Positions 39,619 to 48,808 are shown, numbered from the stretch's first letter. The stretch: 64,000 nt of DNA from Enterovibrio nigricans DSM 22720 (GCF_900167155.1 NZ_FUXU01000001.1:62001-126000); one strand, 5' to 3'. A program made the numbers and translations. Notes: generated by a model from the letters alone, not told the origin.

Positions 39619-40650
39619 CAATACCATACTCTGCCCCACACTACCCTCAACGTCAGTAAGATATGCTTAGGCACAATGACTTATGGTCAGCAAAACACTG
39701 AGAATGATGCCCATGAACAACTGTCATGTGCACTTGATCTGGGCGTGAACTTCATTGATACCGCTGAAATGTATGCGATACCACCAACACCGGAGACTCA
39801 AGGCCTAACAGAGAAATACATCGGTAGTTGGCTTAAGAAATCAGGCAAGCGAGATAACGTCATTATCGCGACTAAAATCGCAGGCCCGCGGAGCGTTCCT
39901 TACATTCGAGAAAACATGTCCCTCGACCGTAGAAACGTCCGCCAAGCAGTAGAAGACAGCCTTACCCGTCTTCAGACTGATTATATCGACCTGTATCAAG
40001 TTCACTGGCCTCAACGCCATGTAAACAGTTTTGGTCAGTTAAACTATCGCCATCAGGATGAAAACTCAGCCGTTTCAATACTCGATACATTGGATGCACT
40101 GACCGAACTGGTGCGAGAAGGTAAGGTTCGTTATATCGGGGTTTCAAATGAAACGCCTTGGGGCGTAATGAACTACCTGCGTTTAGCAGAAAAACACAGC
40201 TTGAGCCGCATCGTTTCCATTCAAAACCCTTACAATCTGCTAAACCGCAGTTTCGAAGTAGGTCTGTCCGAAATCAGCCACCACGAGGGCATTGAACTGC
40301 TTGCCTACTCACCGCTCGCGTTTGGTGCTCTTTCTGGTAAATATCTCGACGGTGTACGCCCAGAAGGTGCACGTTGCACACGTTGGGAGCGCTTCAGTCG
40401 CTACTTCACCCCACAAGGTCAAGCAGCAACCCAAGCCTATGTTCAGCTGGCAAGGGACTTCGCCATCGATCCAGCGCAGTTGGCATTGGCCTATGTAAAT
40501 AGCCGCCCTTTCTTAGCAAGTACCATCATAGGAGCGACAACCTTACCGCAGCTACAATCCAACATTGAATCAATCGATGTGGAACTGCCGGATGAGTTAC
40601 TCAAGCGTATAGAAGAGATTGGAGCGATCCACTCCAACCCTTGCCCTTAA
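39619..40650 (+). CDS. tas: Aldo/keto reductase Tas
   Basis: Tas is an NADPH-dependent aldo/keto reductase of unsettled substrate; the E. coli gene suppresses starvation-related tyrosine auxotrophy. The ATG at 39619 (MQYHTLPHTTLNVSKICLG) has GAGGAG just upstream, giving 343 residues; an upstream ATG at 39565 adds unrelated sequence. Catalytic residues of the family are visible: Asp-Tyr in FIDTAEMYAIPP, Lys in IIATKIAGP and His in YQVHWPQR. A terminator follows directly. The gene order mutH-tas-vpsR region-lysS is like V. cholerae. Confidence 0.94.
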   Translation, partial: QYHTLPHTTLNVSKICLGTMTYGQQNTENDAHEQLSCALDLGVNFIDTAEMYAIPPTPETQGLTEKYIGSWLKKSGKRDNVIIATKIAGPRSVPYIRENMSLDRRNVRQAVEDSLTRLQTDYIDLYQVHWPQRHVNSFGQLNYRHQDENSAVSILDTLDALTELVREGKVRYIGVSNETPWGVMNYLRLAEKHSLSRIVSIQNPYNLLNRSFEVGLSEISHHEGIELLAYSPLAFGALSGKYLDGVRPEGARCTRWERFSRYFTPQGQAATQAYVQLARDFAIDPAQLALAYVNSRPFLASTIIGATTLPQLQSNIESIDVELPDELLKRIEEIGAIHSNPCP

Positions 40651-40671
40651 GCATTTGTCTTCATCTTAAGA

Positions 40672-40695
40672 AAAAGCACCTGTTGGTGCTTTTTT
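40672..40695 (+). terminator. Terminator after tas
   Basis: AAAAGCACC-TGTT-GGTGCTTTTTT, about 22 nt past the tas stop. Confidence 0.88.
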
Positions 40696-40767
40696 ACTTT
40701 TTCGCGCCGATCCGAAGGCAATCGGCAACCCTATACTTCCAGAATAGTTAGATGCCTTGGAGGTCGT

Positions 40768-41244
40768 ATGGCGATGGCAATGAATTTAGGTTCCGCATGT
40801 TTACTCTCTCTTTCTCTACTTGTTGGGTGCACTTCTCCAAATCCCTACGGTGACGCATATGGCTCGGCCGACACACGTACCATTCAAGAGGTTTATTACG
40901 GCACCGTAGAGAAAGCCGAGCCTGTCACTATAGATGCATCAGACCAAACCAATCTGATTGGCACTATCGCAGGTGCGGCTATTGGCGGCATTCTTGGCTC
41001 TAAAGTGGGTGGAGGCACTGGCTCTGATATCGCCGCCATTGGGGGCGGTTTATTGGGCGGATATGCTGGCAGTGCGGCGGCGGGTGAAGTTGGAGGACGC
41101 AACGGTGTGAATCTGACTATCCGCCTAGAAGACGGCCAAGTCATTTCCATCGTTCAAGAAGCAAATCCTGAGATGATTTTCCACGTCGGCCAACAAGTAC
41201 AAGTGAATGTGGATGGCGATACAGCGAGGGTTGTCCCTCGCTGA
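40768..41244 (+). CDS. Glycine-zipper outer-membrane lipoprotein (SlyB/Pcp-like)
   Basis: A 158-residue lipoprotein: signal sequence MAMAMNLGSACLLSLSLLVG followed by the lipobox cysteine at residue 21 (LVGC). The middle carries a glycine-zipper 2TM domain (IAGAAIGGILGSKVGGGTG and AAIGGGLLGGYAGSAAAG, about 70-110), then a C-terminal strand domain (VNLTIRLEDGQVISIVQEAN). This is the architecture of SlyB/Pcp, which supports the outer membrane under stress. GGAGG lies four bases before the ATG. It would be processed by Lgt and LspA encoded in this window. I leave the symbol blank because several paralogues share this shape. Confidence 0.88.
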   Translation: MAMAMNLGSACLLSLSLLVGCTSPNPYGDAYGSADTRTIQEVYYGTVEKAEPVTIDASDQTNLIGTIAGAAIGGILGSKVGGGTGSDIAAIGGGLLGGYAGSAAAGEVGGRNGVNLTIRLEDGQVISIVQEANPEMIFHVGQQVQVNVDGDTARVVPR

Positions 41245-41258
41245 TCTTCTTCTATCTA

Positions 41259-41287
41259 GGGGGCTTCTGAAGAGAAGCCCCCTTTTT
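41259..41287. terminator. Terminator between the lipoprotein and DUF1127 genes
   Basis: GGGGGCTTCT-GAA-GAGAAGCCCCCTTTTT: a long GC-rich stem with T5 on plus. It abuts the last codon of the convergent DUF1127 gene (stop at 41288). Confidence 0.9.
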
Positions 41288-41539
41288 CTATGTCGTGAGT
41301 TTCAACCGCAATCGGCGACGAATACGTGTCACTTCTCTTAGGGCCTTGTATTCAGGCGCTACAGTGTGACCCATTGAAAAACCATCTTTCTCAAAACCAA
41401 TATCCTTGAGTAAATGATCAGAGAGTGGTTCACCGATGTAACGAACACGTCGATGCGCTTTTCGCCATGCCGCTTCTTCTCGTTTTATATCTAGTCGAAC
41501 AAAAAAAGTCGCGAGACGTAGGTAAATTGATTGGTTCAT
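41288..41539 (-). CDS. Small basic DUF1127-like protein
   Basis: An 83-residue basic protein from the ATG at 41539 (MNQSIYLRLATFFVRLDIKR), with GGAG six bases upstream. The segment RVRYIGEPLSDHLLKDIGFEKDG resembles the DUF1127 core (L-x-D-x-L-x-DIG), found in small stress- or phosphate-linked RNA-binding-like proteins of proteobacteria. The C-terminus is rich in arginine (RIRRRLRLK). It stands alone on minus with complex hairpins in its upstream region (41620-41661). Function unknown. Confidence 0.65.
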   Translation of the reverse strand: MNQSIYLRLATFFVRLDIKREEAAWRKAHRRVRYIGEPLSDHLLKDIGFEKDGFSMGHTVAPEYKALREVTRIRRRLRLKLTT

Positions 41540-42042
41540 AACGGACTCCATTTATGGATGATTTGGAGGCCTGAGAAATGTTGCGAAGAGACAATACGGA
41601 ATTACCGTGATTGATACATGCCGCAGACATTTCCGCGGCCCGTTTTTCACGGTTGCGGAAATTACTGTACAGGTTTTCGGTGCGCCATCATGGGCGAGGA
41701 GGTACATAGCATTGATGATGTAATTCGCTGAAATGTCATCTTTATCCCCCTTCCTACCGAAAATCTAAGTAAAACCGCTCTTGTTGATTCAATGTTAATA
41801 TTAATGACTTAGATCAATATATCAATACGTTATTTGACATACTTCAAAGTTTGGAACCATCCACTTTTTTAGTCACCCTGAACAAATTTTCCTCACCAAA
41901 TGCTGATAAATTAAACAACAAAATATTGTCAGACCGCTGCGGGCACTTTGTCTAATACCTTGTTTTTCTAGTCAATTTCATAATTTCTAGATACGTCTCG
42001 CATATTTTTTCCACGAGAATACCACCGCCTCGCCCTACAACC
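41540..42042. other. DUF1127-PACE intergenic region
   Basis: Non-coding DNA between divergent genes. The part next to DUF1127 contains competing hairpins (41620-41661); the rest (41700-42040) is AT-rich, with no ORF or clear promoter pair. Two palindromes follow at 42043-42090. Confidence 0.5.
41620..41661. other. Competing hairpins upstream of the DUF1127 gene
   Basis: On plus, GCCGC-N10-GCGGC followed by CCGTTTTT (41620-41647) looks like an intrinsic terminator. The same bases can instead form TTTCCGC (41630-41636) with GCGGAAA (41655-41661), around an inner CCGT/ACGG. The two stems exclude each other. No plus-strand gene ends here. Confidence 0.45.
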
Positions 42043-42090
42043 ATCCGAAATTCGGATTGTTTCTAACTTAAACCAATCCAAATTTTGGAT
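42043..42090. promoter_or_regulatory. Twin 15-bp palindromes before the PACE gene
   Basis: ATCCGAA-A-TTCGGAT (42043-42057) and ATCCAAA-T-TTTGGAT (42076-42090) share the form ATCCRAA-N-TTYGGAT with perfect 7-bp arms. Their starts are 33 bp apart, three helical turns. They end 32 bp before the ATG at 42123. This is a strong candidate for a dimeric repressor's operator pair. Confidence 0.6.
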
Positions 42091-42122
42091 ATCATAGGCA
42101 CATCTTTTGGAGGAAATGAAAA

Positions 42123-42551
42123 ATGAGAACCGTAAAAGACAGGATTAGGCACGCGATTGCCTTCGAAATCATTGGCCTTATTTTTATCGTGAGCATTCTA
42201 GCCCTGTTTGGATTTAACCCTACACATACCGGTGTTTTGGGTATTGCATTTTCACTGCTTGCGACGGGTTGGAACTACATTTATAACGTGTGGTTTGATA
42301 GAGGTATGGTGAAATGGACAGGTACCGTTGAGAAAAAACAAAAACACCGTATCTTGCATGCTGTATTGTTCGAATTAGGTCTACTGTGGGTCACACTACC
42401 TGCAATTGCTTGGTGGCTGAACATTTCGTTGTGGCAAGCATTGGTGATGGATATCGGGTTAGTGGCTTTTTATCTGGTGTACGCGTACATCTACAACTTG
42501 GCATACGACAAGTTATTCCCAATAAAGCCAACGCCTGTGGCTTCTCACTAA
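42123..42551 (+). CDS. PACE-family multidrug efflux transporter
   Basis: A 142-residue inner-membrane protein with four helices arranged as two bacterial transmembrane pair (BTP) domains: residues about 5-60 (RHAIAFEIIGLIFIVSILAL, YNVWFDRG) and about 75-135 (RILHAVLFELGLLWVTLP, YNLAYDKLFP). This is the PACE family, whose founder AceI exports chlorhexidine. The paired motifs RxxHAxxFE and W/YNxxYD are visible. The ATG at 42123 has GGAGG before it. Other PACE genes often have a divergent LysR regulator; none is adjacent here, but twin operators are. Confidence 0.92.
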   Translation: MRTVKDRIRHAIAFEIIGLIFIVSILALFGFNPTHTGVLGIAFSLLATGWNYIYNVWFDRGMVKWTGTVEKKQKHRILHAVLFELGLLWVTLPAIAWWLNISLWQALVMDIGLVAFYLVYAYIYNLAYDKLFPIKPTPVASH

Positions 42552-42584
42552 AACACCCATTTAGATGATGAATCTATCACAATG

Positions 42585-42615
42585 AAAAAACCGCCTATGA
42601 AAGGCGGTTTTTTTG
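42585..42615. terminator. Bidirectional terminator between the PACE gene and vpsR
   Basis: AAAAAACCGCCT-ATGA-AAGGCGGTTTTTTTG, with A and T runs on both sides, serving both convergent genes. Confidence 0.9.
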
Positions 42616-42630
42616 TATTTCTCGTTCTAT

Positions 42631-43965
42631 TTATCGAAAGCTTCGAGGAGCCGGGATCAAGCTGTGCTTATTCAGCAGACGATACATGGTTGCACGGGAC
42701 ACACCCAGTTCTTTTGCTGCAGCAGACACCTGACCATTATTGCTCTCAAGAACAGCCAACAAGGCATCGCGCTCAGACTCTTCACGGATTTTTCGCAGGC
42801 TTTGCTTATAGTCACCCTGGCGCGGGAGGTCGAGGTGCTCGGCTTCAATCACCAAGTTATCGGCAAGCAACACTGCACGCTTAACCTGATTGATGAGCTC
42901 GCGCACATTACCTGGCCAGCTGTAATTGGTGAGGATCTTATTCCCTTCCTCAGAAAACGTACGAGCCTGTGTATTGTATTGACGAGCAAACTTCAGCAAG
43001 AAGTGCTCCGCAAGCTCTGGAATGTCTGCTGCACGCTCTTTCAGCGACGGCACAGATATTCGCAATACATTTAACCGATAGAAGAGATCTTCACGAAAAT
43101 GCCCTTCAGCTACCGCCTTTTCTAAATCTATGTGTGTTGCCGCAATCACGCGCACATCGATTTCTTTCGCGTATTTGTCGTCGTGTGGCTCGACGGTACC
43201 GTCTTGCAGCAGGTGAAGAAGATTCGCCTGAAGGTTCAGCGGCAAGTCGCCAATCTCATCGAGAAATAACGTCCCTTGATGCGCTTGTTGTACTTTGCCT
43301 TCATTAGCGCCATCACCAAATAATTCACTTTGGATCAGTTTCTCTGGCAACGCACTGCACTTAACAGAAACAAACGGGCCTTTAGCACGTGTTGATGCGT
43401 TGTGAATCGCCATCCCTACCAGCTCTTTACCTGTGCCACTTTCACCATTGATAAGCACGGAGACATCTGTTGGTGCCACACGGCGCACTTGGTCACGCAG
43501 CTTTTTCATGACTGAGGTTTTACCCAGCAGACCCATGTCACTGTGATCGCCCAGTTGAGGCCATACATGACGCTCAAGTTTGAGCATACCCAATTGGTGA
43601 CCAATGGTACTCATAAGCTGACTATCTGGGATAGGAGAGGTGAAATAGTCAATGCAGAAGCTGACGATGAACTGGCAAATTGCATCGTTGTTGAGCTGAT
43701 CCTCACGGATTAAAGCTAACCAACGAACCTGTTTATTGCGGTTTACCAAAGAGGCTACGCCATTTAGACTGAAGTCATCGTGGCTGATATCCACGATACC
43801 GATACAAGGACCAATGTCCTGAAGTAACGTTTGTGCGGCCCTGAGATCATAACAGCGGTGGCAACGCCATCCCGCTTGTTCCAACGTTGCTAACCATGGT
43901 TCGTACGTTCCTCCTACTACCACAAGAGAGCTTGGAACTGCCTCAGATCTGAATTGCATACCCAT
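42631..43965 (-). CDS. vpsR: Enhancer-binding-protein-like regulator VpsR
   Basis: VpsR activates biofilm matrix genes in V. cholerae together with cyclic di-GMP. The 444 residues contain a receiver-like N domain (about 12-130) with Asp59 in GIVDISHDDF, an AAA+ domain (about 145-370; Walker A GESGTGKE at 174-181, Walker B TLFLDE at 232-237) and a Fis-type helix-turn-helix at the C-terminus (VSAAAKELGVSRATMYRLL). The sigma-54 loop GAFTGA is absent: after ELFG comes DGANEGKVQQ. That agrees with VpsR working with sigma-70. Between tas and lysS, its place in V. cholerae. Confidence 0.9.
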   Translation of the reverse strand: MGMQFRSEAVPSSLVVVGGTYEPWLATLEQAGWRCHRCYDLRAAQTLLQDIGPCIGIVDISHDDFSLNGVASLVNRNKQVRWLALIREDQLNNDAICQFIVSFCIDYFTSPIPDSQLMSTIGHQLGMLKLERHVWPQLGDHSDMGLLGKTSVMKKLRDQVRRVAPTDVSVLINGESGTGKELVGMAIHNASTRAKGPFVSVKCSALPEKLIQSELFGDGANEGKVQQAHQGTLFLDEIGDLPLNLQANLLHLLQDGTVEPHDDKYAKEIDVRVIAATHIDLEKAVAEGHFREDLFYRLNVLRISVPSLKERAADIPELAEHFLLKFARQYNTQARTFSEEGNKILTNYSWPGNVRELINQVKRAVLLADNLVIEAEHLDLPRQGDYKQSLRKIREESERDALLAVLESNNGQVSAAAKELGVSRATMYRLLNKHSLIPAPRSFR

Positions 43966-44376
43966 AACGCCTGCCTTTAGTCATCCATTAACGACATGTG
44001 TTCAAAAAGTTGTGAGTATCATTATATTTTGTAAGACCACGCCGTCTGTCTCATTGTAGATACAACATGGGTCTCAAATCAGCAATGTTCCCAAAAGAGA
44101 CACTTTGGCTGTTTGATGGCCTGACAGCACGTGTTTTACGCATAAAGGATTACTCGTTTAAATTCAGTGAGTAAGCCATAAAACATGCATTCGGATGACC
44201 CCACGCAATCAATAGAGCATATGGAAATTCTCAATATTGAGAAAAAGTTAAACTCTCTAAATTTTCTTAAATCATAGACTATAACCCGATTTCGTGAGGC
44301 TAAGTATCGAGCAAGAAAAAGAAAACCGCACCAGTATAAGACACGGTCTTTTTTATAAGGCAGGCGTAAGTAAAAC
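43966..44376. other. vpsR upstream region
   Basis: A 411-bp gap between the amidohydrolase stop and the vpsR start, both on minus. It holds the perfect 16-bp palindrome TTCTCAATATTGAGAA (44228-44243), about 265 bp upstream of vpsR, and a weak ACCG-N15-CGGT/T6 hairpin (about 44326-44355) that may end the amidohydrolase transcript. Nothing else was recognised. Confidence 0.5.
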
Positions 44377-45786
44377 TTACTGAATCACTTCGCCACTTTC
44401 AATCACGGTTTTTCGTACTTTGTCTGCAAATTGCAACGCTTCTTCACGCACTGCATCTTCATCTACGGTCAATATGTCTCGATTTCGCATCAAAAGCTGA
44501 CCATCAACAATGGAGTGTTTCACATTTGTCGCATACGCAGAGTAGACAAGCGCTGAGTATGGATTATATACAGGGACCATGTTCGGTGCCTTCGTATCAA
44601 CAACAATGATGTCAGCCAATTTCCCAGCTTCCAACGAACCAATTTTGTCTTCCATGTGCAGCGCACGTGCTGCACCAATAGTCGCCATCTCAATCACTTT
44701 CACCGGAGGCATTGCCGCACGGTCTTTGTTTACCAGCTTGTGCACTTTTGCCACTTGGTTGAATTCATCAACGGTACTTAGTGTATTCCCCGACATTGGG
44801 CCGTCAGTACCCAGACCGATTCGCAGGCCATCATCAAACATCTTAAGGGCAGGTGAAACACCTTTGGCCGATTTGATGTTTGCACTCATGTTGTGAGCGA
44901 TACCCACATCATGCGCTTTCAGCAGCGCAATATCTTCGTCGTCCACATTGATCACGTGAGCACCGACTAGGTTCGGTGTTAGCGCACCAATTTCTGCCAT
45001 GTATTCAACCGGTGATTTACCGCCACTGCGCTCTGCAATCACTTCGTTTTCGCGATCGGACTCCGCCAGGTGAATCATCACAGGCACGTCGTGCTCCAAA
45101 GAAAGTTTAGTGATCTTCTGAAGCACTTCAGTGGTGTTGGTGTAAGGGGCGTGTGGTGCAAACGCTGGCGTGATACGCGGGTGATTTTTATATTCCTTAA
45201 TAAAGTTCAGTGCGTATTGAATCCCTTCCTCCGCATTCGCTGCATCCGCTACAGGGAATTTAATGACTGTCTCACCCAAAATGGCGCGCATACCAATTTG
45301 ATCGACCGTCTTCGCCACTTCATCTTCGAAGTAGTACATATCGGCGTAGGTGGTCACCCCGCCCTTTAGCATTTCCACGTTGCCCAATTGCGCACCAATG
45401 CGCACCATGTCGCGGCTTACCAACTTCTTCTCTAACGGGAATATGTAGCGGTGCAGACGATCTGGCACATCATCACCCAGAGAGCGAAACACGGTCATTG
45501 ATGCGTGAGTATGGGTGTTGATCAAACCCGGCATCACGATATCACCGTCAGCGTCCAACACTGTCTTGGCGTTATACTCGTCTGCCAGCGACTCATCACC
45601 CACGGCAACAATCTTGTTGCCGTTCACCACAACAACGCCATTCTCGAATACTGTCTTATCAGCATTCATGGTCAGCACTGTCGCATCTTTAATTAGCAGG
45701 TCAACACTCTCCGCCGCGAATGCAGCAGAAGACATTATGGTAGCCAGTGCAACACTGGCGGAAAGAAGGGATTTTTTCAGCATCAT
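44377..45786 (-). CDS. Exported amidohydrolase, MTA/S-adenosylhomocysteine deaminase-like
   Basis: A metal-dependent amidohydrolase of the TRZ/ATZ-MtaD type that deaminates or hydrolyses purine-like or triazine-like compounds. The 469 residues show the barrel metal motif NTHTHASM (about 90-97), HAPYT, HLAESDRE and GTDGPMSGN, in the order of the 5'-methylthioadenosine/SAH deaminases. Unusually, it begins with a signal peptide (MMLKKSLLSASVALATIMSS, then AAFA|AES), which places it in the periplasm. The ATG pair at 45786 has no clear Shine-Dalgarno. It lies alone between lysS and vpsR. The substrate is unknown. Confidence 0.85.
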   Translation of the reverse strand: MMLKKSLLSASVALATIMSSAAFAAESVDLLIKDATVLTMNADKTVFENGVVVVNGNKIVAVGDESLADEYNAKTVLDADGDIVMPGLINTHTHASMTVFRSLGDDVPDRLHRYIFPLEKKLVSRDMVRIGAQLGNVEMLKGGVTTYADMYYFEDEVAKTVDQIGMRAILGETVIKFPVADAANAEEGIQYALNFIKEYKNHPRITPAFAPHAPYTNTTEVLQKITKLSLEHDVPVMIHLAESDRENEVIAERSGGKSPVEYMAEIGALTPNLVGAHVINVDDEDIALLKAHDVGIAHNMSANIKSAKGVSPALKMFDDGLRIGLGTDGPMSGNTLSTVDEFNQVAKVHKLVNKDRAAMPPVKVIEMATIGAARALHMEDKIGSLEAGKLADIIVVDTKAPNMVPVYNPYSALVYSAYATNVKHSIVDGQLLMRNRDILTVDEDAVREEALQFADKVRKTVIESGEVIQ

Positions 45787-45918
45787 TTACATCGTCATTA
45801 GGCGGCTTGGAATTGTGATGCATGATGCGTTCTTGGGACTAAAAGCCAAACGAAAATGTTAAATACGTCGCAAAAAATGTGATCTTGAGCAAACGTTTGC
45901 TTGTCGCTCATCAGGTAT

Positions 45919-45947
45919 AAAAAACACTGGCCAAAGCCAGTGTTTTT
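45919..45947 (-). terminator. Terminator after lysS
   Basis: Minus strand AAAAACACTGGC-TTTG-GCCAGTGTTTTTT: an 8-bp stem with a T run, 35 nt past the lysS stop. Confidence 0.9.
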
Positions 45948-45981
45948 CATGTCTCAGCAACGTCTCAAAAACGAGTCAGAA

Positions 45982-47496
45982 TCAATCGTTCTTCGGGTTT
46001 TGAGGACGCATCGCTGGGAATAGGATCACATCACGGATAGTGTGCGTGTTGGTGAACAGCATCGCCAGTCGGTCGATACCAATACCCTGACCTGCTGTTG
46101 GTGGCAGACCGTGCTCTAGTGCAGTGATGTAGTCTGCATCGTAGAACATCGCTTCGTCGTCACCCGATTCTTTTGCATCAACCTGTGCTTTAAAGCGCGC
46201 ATGTTGATCTTCTGCATCATTCAGCTCAGAGAAACCATTCGCCACTTCACGGCCACCGATGAAGAACTCAAAGCGGTCGGTGAAGAACGGGTTGTCATCG
46301 CTACGACGTGCCAGCGGAGAAATGTCTGCTGGGTAGCCAGTAATGAAGGTTGGTTGGATCAGTTTAGGCTCTGCGGTTTCACCGAAGATTTCTTCCAGCA
46401 ATTGACCACAAGTCCAGAACTTCTCTACATAGATTTCCAGTGATTTCGCGATAGATACCATCAGGTCGCGATCTTGAACACCTTCTTCAGTCAACGCTTG
46501 GATTTGCGCGTGATCTGGGTTGTAGTGCTTAATCGCATCCAGCATGGTCATGCGCGCATACTTGCCACCGAATTCAACCGTGTGCTCGCCGTATGGCATT
46601 GCAGAGTGACCCAGTACATCGATAGCGACAGTGCGCAGCATGTCTTCAGTCAGGTCAATCAGATCATTGTAATCCGCGTACGCCATGTAGAACTCAATCA
46701 TGGTGAATTCTGGGTTATGGCGAGGAGACAGACCTTCATTACGGAAGTTACGGTTGATTTCGAACACACGCTCAAAACCGCCCACAACCAAACGCTTCAG
46801 GTACAGCTCAGGTGCGATACGCAGGAACATTTCCTGATCCAACGCGTTATGATGCGTGATAAACGGACGCGCAGATGCACCACCCGGAATCACTTGCATC
46901 ATTGGCGTTTCAACTTCCATAAAGTCTTTTGACTCCATGTAGCGGCGAATCGCTGAAATCAGCTTAGAGCGGACTTTAAACGCGTTGCGAGAATCGTCGT
47001 TAACAATCAGATCCACATAACGCTGACGGTAACGCGTTTCCTGATCAGTCAGACCATGGAATTTCTCTGGCAGAGGACGCAGTGCTTTCGTCAGCAACTG
47101 GTACTCTTCCATGTTCACGTAAAGGTCGCCTTTGCCTGATTTGTGCAAGGCACCTTTCACACCGATGATGTCACCAATGTCGAGGCCGTGAAACTTCTCT
47201 TTCAATTCGTTTTGAACGTCTTTTGCAGCATATGCTTGAATGCGGCCTGATACGTCTTGTAGTGCAAGGAAAGGACCACGCTTTGCCATGATACGGCCAG
47301 CAACGGTCACTTTGTGATCCAATGCTTCTAGCTCTTCCTTGCTCTTTTCGCCAAATTCAGCCTGAAGGTCTGCCGCTGTGTGCTCACGACGAAAATCATT
47401 CGGGTGGCCATTCGCGTTGCAGTTTTGACGAATGTGGTTCAGTTTTGCACGACGCTCCGCAATTAGCTTGTTTTCGTCTTGTAACTGGTCAGTCAT
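45982..47496 (-). CDS. lysS: Lysyl-tRNA synthetase, class II
   Basis: LysS charges tRNA-Lys. The 504 residues (E. coli 505) comprise an N-terminal OB-fold anticodon-binding domain (about 60-150, [19 protein letters not shown]) and the class II catalytic domain with motif 2 ([20 protein letters not shown]) and motif 3 ([18 protein letters not shown]). It follows prfB by 27 nt on minus, the conserved prfB-lysS operon. A strong terminator follows. Identity is secure. Confidence 0.98.
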   Translation of the reverse strand: MTDQLQDENKLIAERRAKLNHIRQNCNANGHPNDFRREHTAADLQAEFGEKSKEELEALDHKVTVAGRIMAKRGPFLALQDVSGRIQAYAAKDVQNELKEKFHGLDIGDIIGVKGALHKSGKGDLYVNMEEYQLLTKALRPLPEKFHGLTDQETRYRQRYVDLIVNDDSRNAFKVRSKLISAIRRYMESKDFMEVETPMMQVIPGGASARPFITHHNALDQEMFLRIAPELYLKRLVVGGFERVFEINRNFRNEGLSPRHNPEFTMIEFYMAYADYNDLIDLTEDMLRTVAIDVLGHSAMPYGEHTVEFGGKYARMTMLDAIKHYNPDHAQIQALTEEGVQDRDLMVSIAKSLEIYVEKFWTCGQLLEEIFGETAEPKLIQPTFITGYPADISPLARRSDDNPFFTDRFEFFIGGREVANGFSELNDAEDQHARFKAQVDAKESGDDEAMFYDADYITALEHGLPPTAGQGIGIDRLAMLFTNTHTIRDVILFPAMRPQNPKND

Positions 47497-47523
47497 AGTG
47501 AACCTTTGGATTAACGTAAAAAA

Positions 47524-48622
47524 TTACAAACCAGATTTCAGGCTGGCTTCAATAAACTTGTCGAGATCACCGTCAAGTACCGCTTGGGTATTACGGTTTT
47601 CGATACCGGTGCGCAAATCTTTGATACGTGAGTCATCCAGCACGTATGAACGGATCTGGCTACCCCAGCCAATATCAGACTTCGAATCTTCGTTCGCTTG
47701 CTTCTCAGCATTTTGCTTGTGCATTTCTAGCTCAAACAGTTTTGCGCGAAGCTGCTTCATCGCCTGATCTTTGTTTTTGTGCTGGCTACGGTCATTCTGA
47801 CACTGCACCACAGTGTTTGTTGGCACGTGTGTAATACGTACGGCAGATTCTGTGGTGTTGACGTGCTGACCACCCGCACCCGACGCACGGTATACATCGA
47901 TACGCAGATCTGATGGGTTGATGTCGATTTCGATGTTGTCATCTACTTCTGGATAGATAAACGCAGAAGCAAACGAAGTATGACGACGGCCACCTGAATC
48001 GAACGGTGATTTACGCACTAAACGGTGCACGCCTGTTTCTGTACGTAACCAGCCGTAAGCGTATTCACCGCTCACGCGTACCGTTGCAGATTTCAATCCG
48101 GCCACATCGCCAGCAGAGACTTCAATCACTTCAGTTTTGAAGCCTTTGGCATCAGCCCAACGCAGGTACATGCGCAACATCATGGATGTCCAGTCTTGCG
48201 CTTCTGTACCCCCCGAACCTGCTTGCAAGTCGATGTAGCAATCAGAACCATCATGATCACCAGAGAACATACGACGGAATTCCAGCTTTTCTAGCTTAGA
48301 TTCCAGTTCGTTTAGCTCTGGTTCGATTTCGTCAAAGGTATCTTGATCGCTTTCTTCAACGGCCAGCTCTAACAAGTCAGCGATGTATCCACCACCTTGA
48401 TCCAGTTGGTCAATGGTTTCTACTACAGCTTCAAGCGAAGAACGCTCGCGACCTAGCGCTTGTGCGCGATCAGGTTCGTTCCAAACATCGGGTTGTTCAA
48501 GTTCGGCATTAACTTCTTCTAGACGCTCTTTCTTAGCGTCATAGTCAAAGATACCCCCGAAGGACATTGGCGCGTTCGGCAATGTCCGCTAGGCGGTTTT
48601 TGATCGGATTGATTTCAAACAT
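47524..48622 (-). CDS. prfB: Peptide chain release factor 2 (programmed +1 frameshift)
   Basis: RF2 ends translation at UGA and UAA. The gene starts at ATG 48622 ([17 protein letters not shown]) and meets an in-frame TGA at 48547-48545 in CGGGGGTATCTTTGAC. Translation must shift +1 at CTT (skipping T 48547) and continue [12 protein letters not shown] to the stop at 47524, giving 365 residues, the length of E. coli RF2. The internal Shine-Dalgarno-like GGGGG lies just before CTT. The anticodon-like SPF motif ([14 protein letters not shown]) and the catalytic GGQ ([10 protein letters not shown]) are present. It lies between recJ and lysS. Confidence 0.98.
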
Positions 48623-48808
48623 GGTCACTTCTAATTTCAGAATGAGTTTTAACCGACGAATTCTATCCAATTGCGGGCAGAATAAACAGAGTGTGATGGG
48701 GATCAAAGAGCAATTTTTCGGAGAAATCTGTGGAAATCAGGCTAGGGATGAAATTTGGAGCCAATGCGTACTCATTCCACACTGGCTCGGGTATCTCGGT
48801 AAAGAAAG

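Noticed and set aside
41810-41840. FNR-like TTGAT/ATCAA elements before the PACE gene
   Set aside because: The half-sites are in direct, not inverted, orientation, so they do not form an FNR site.
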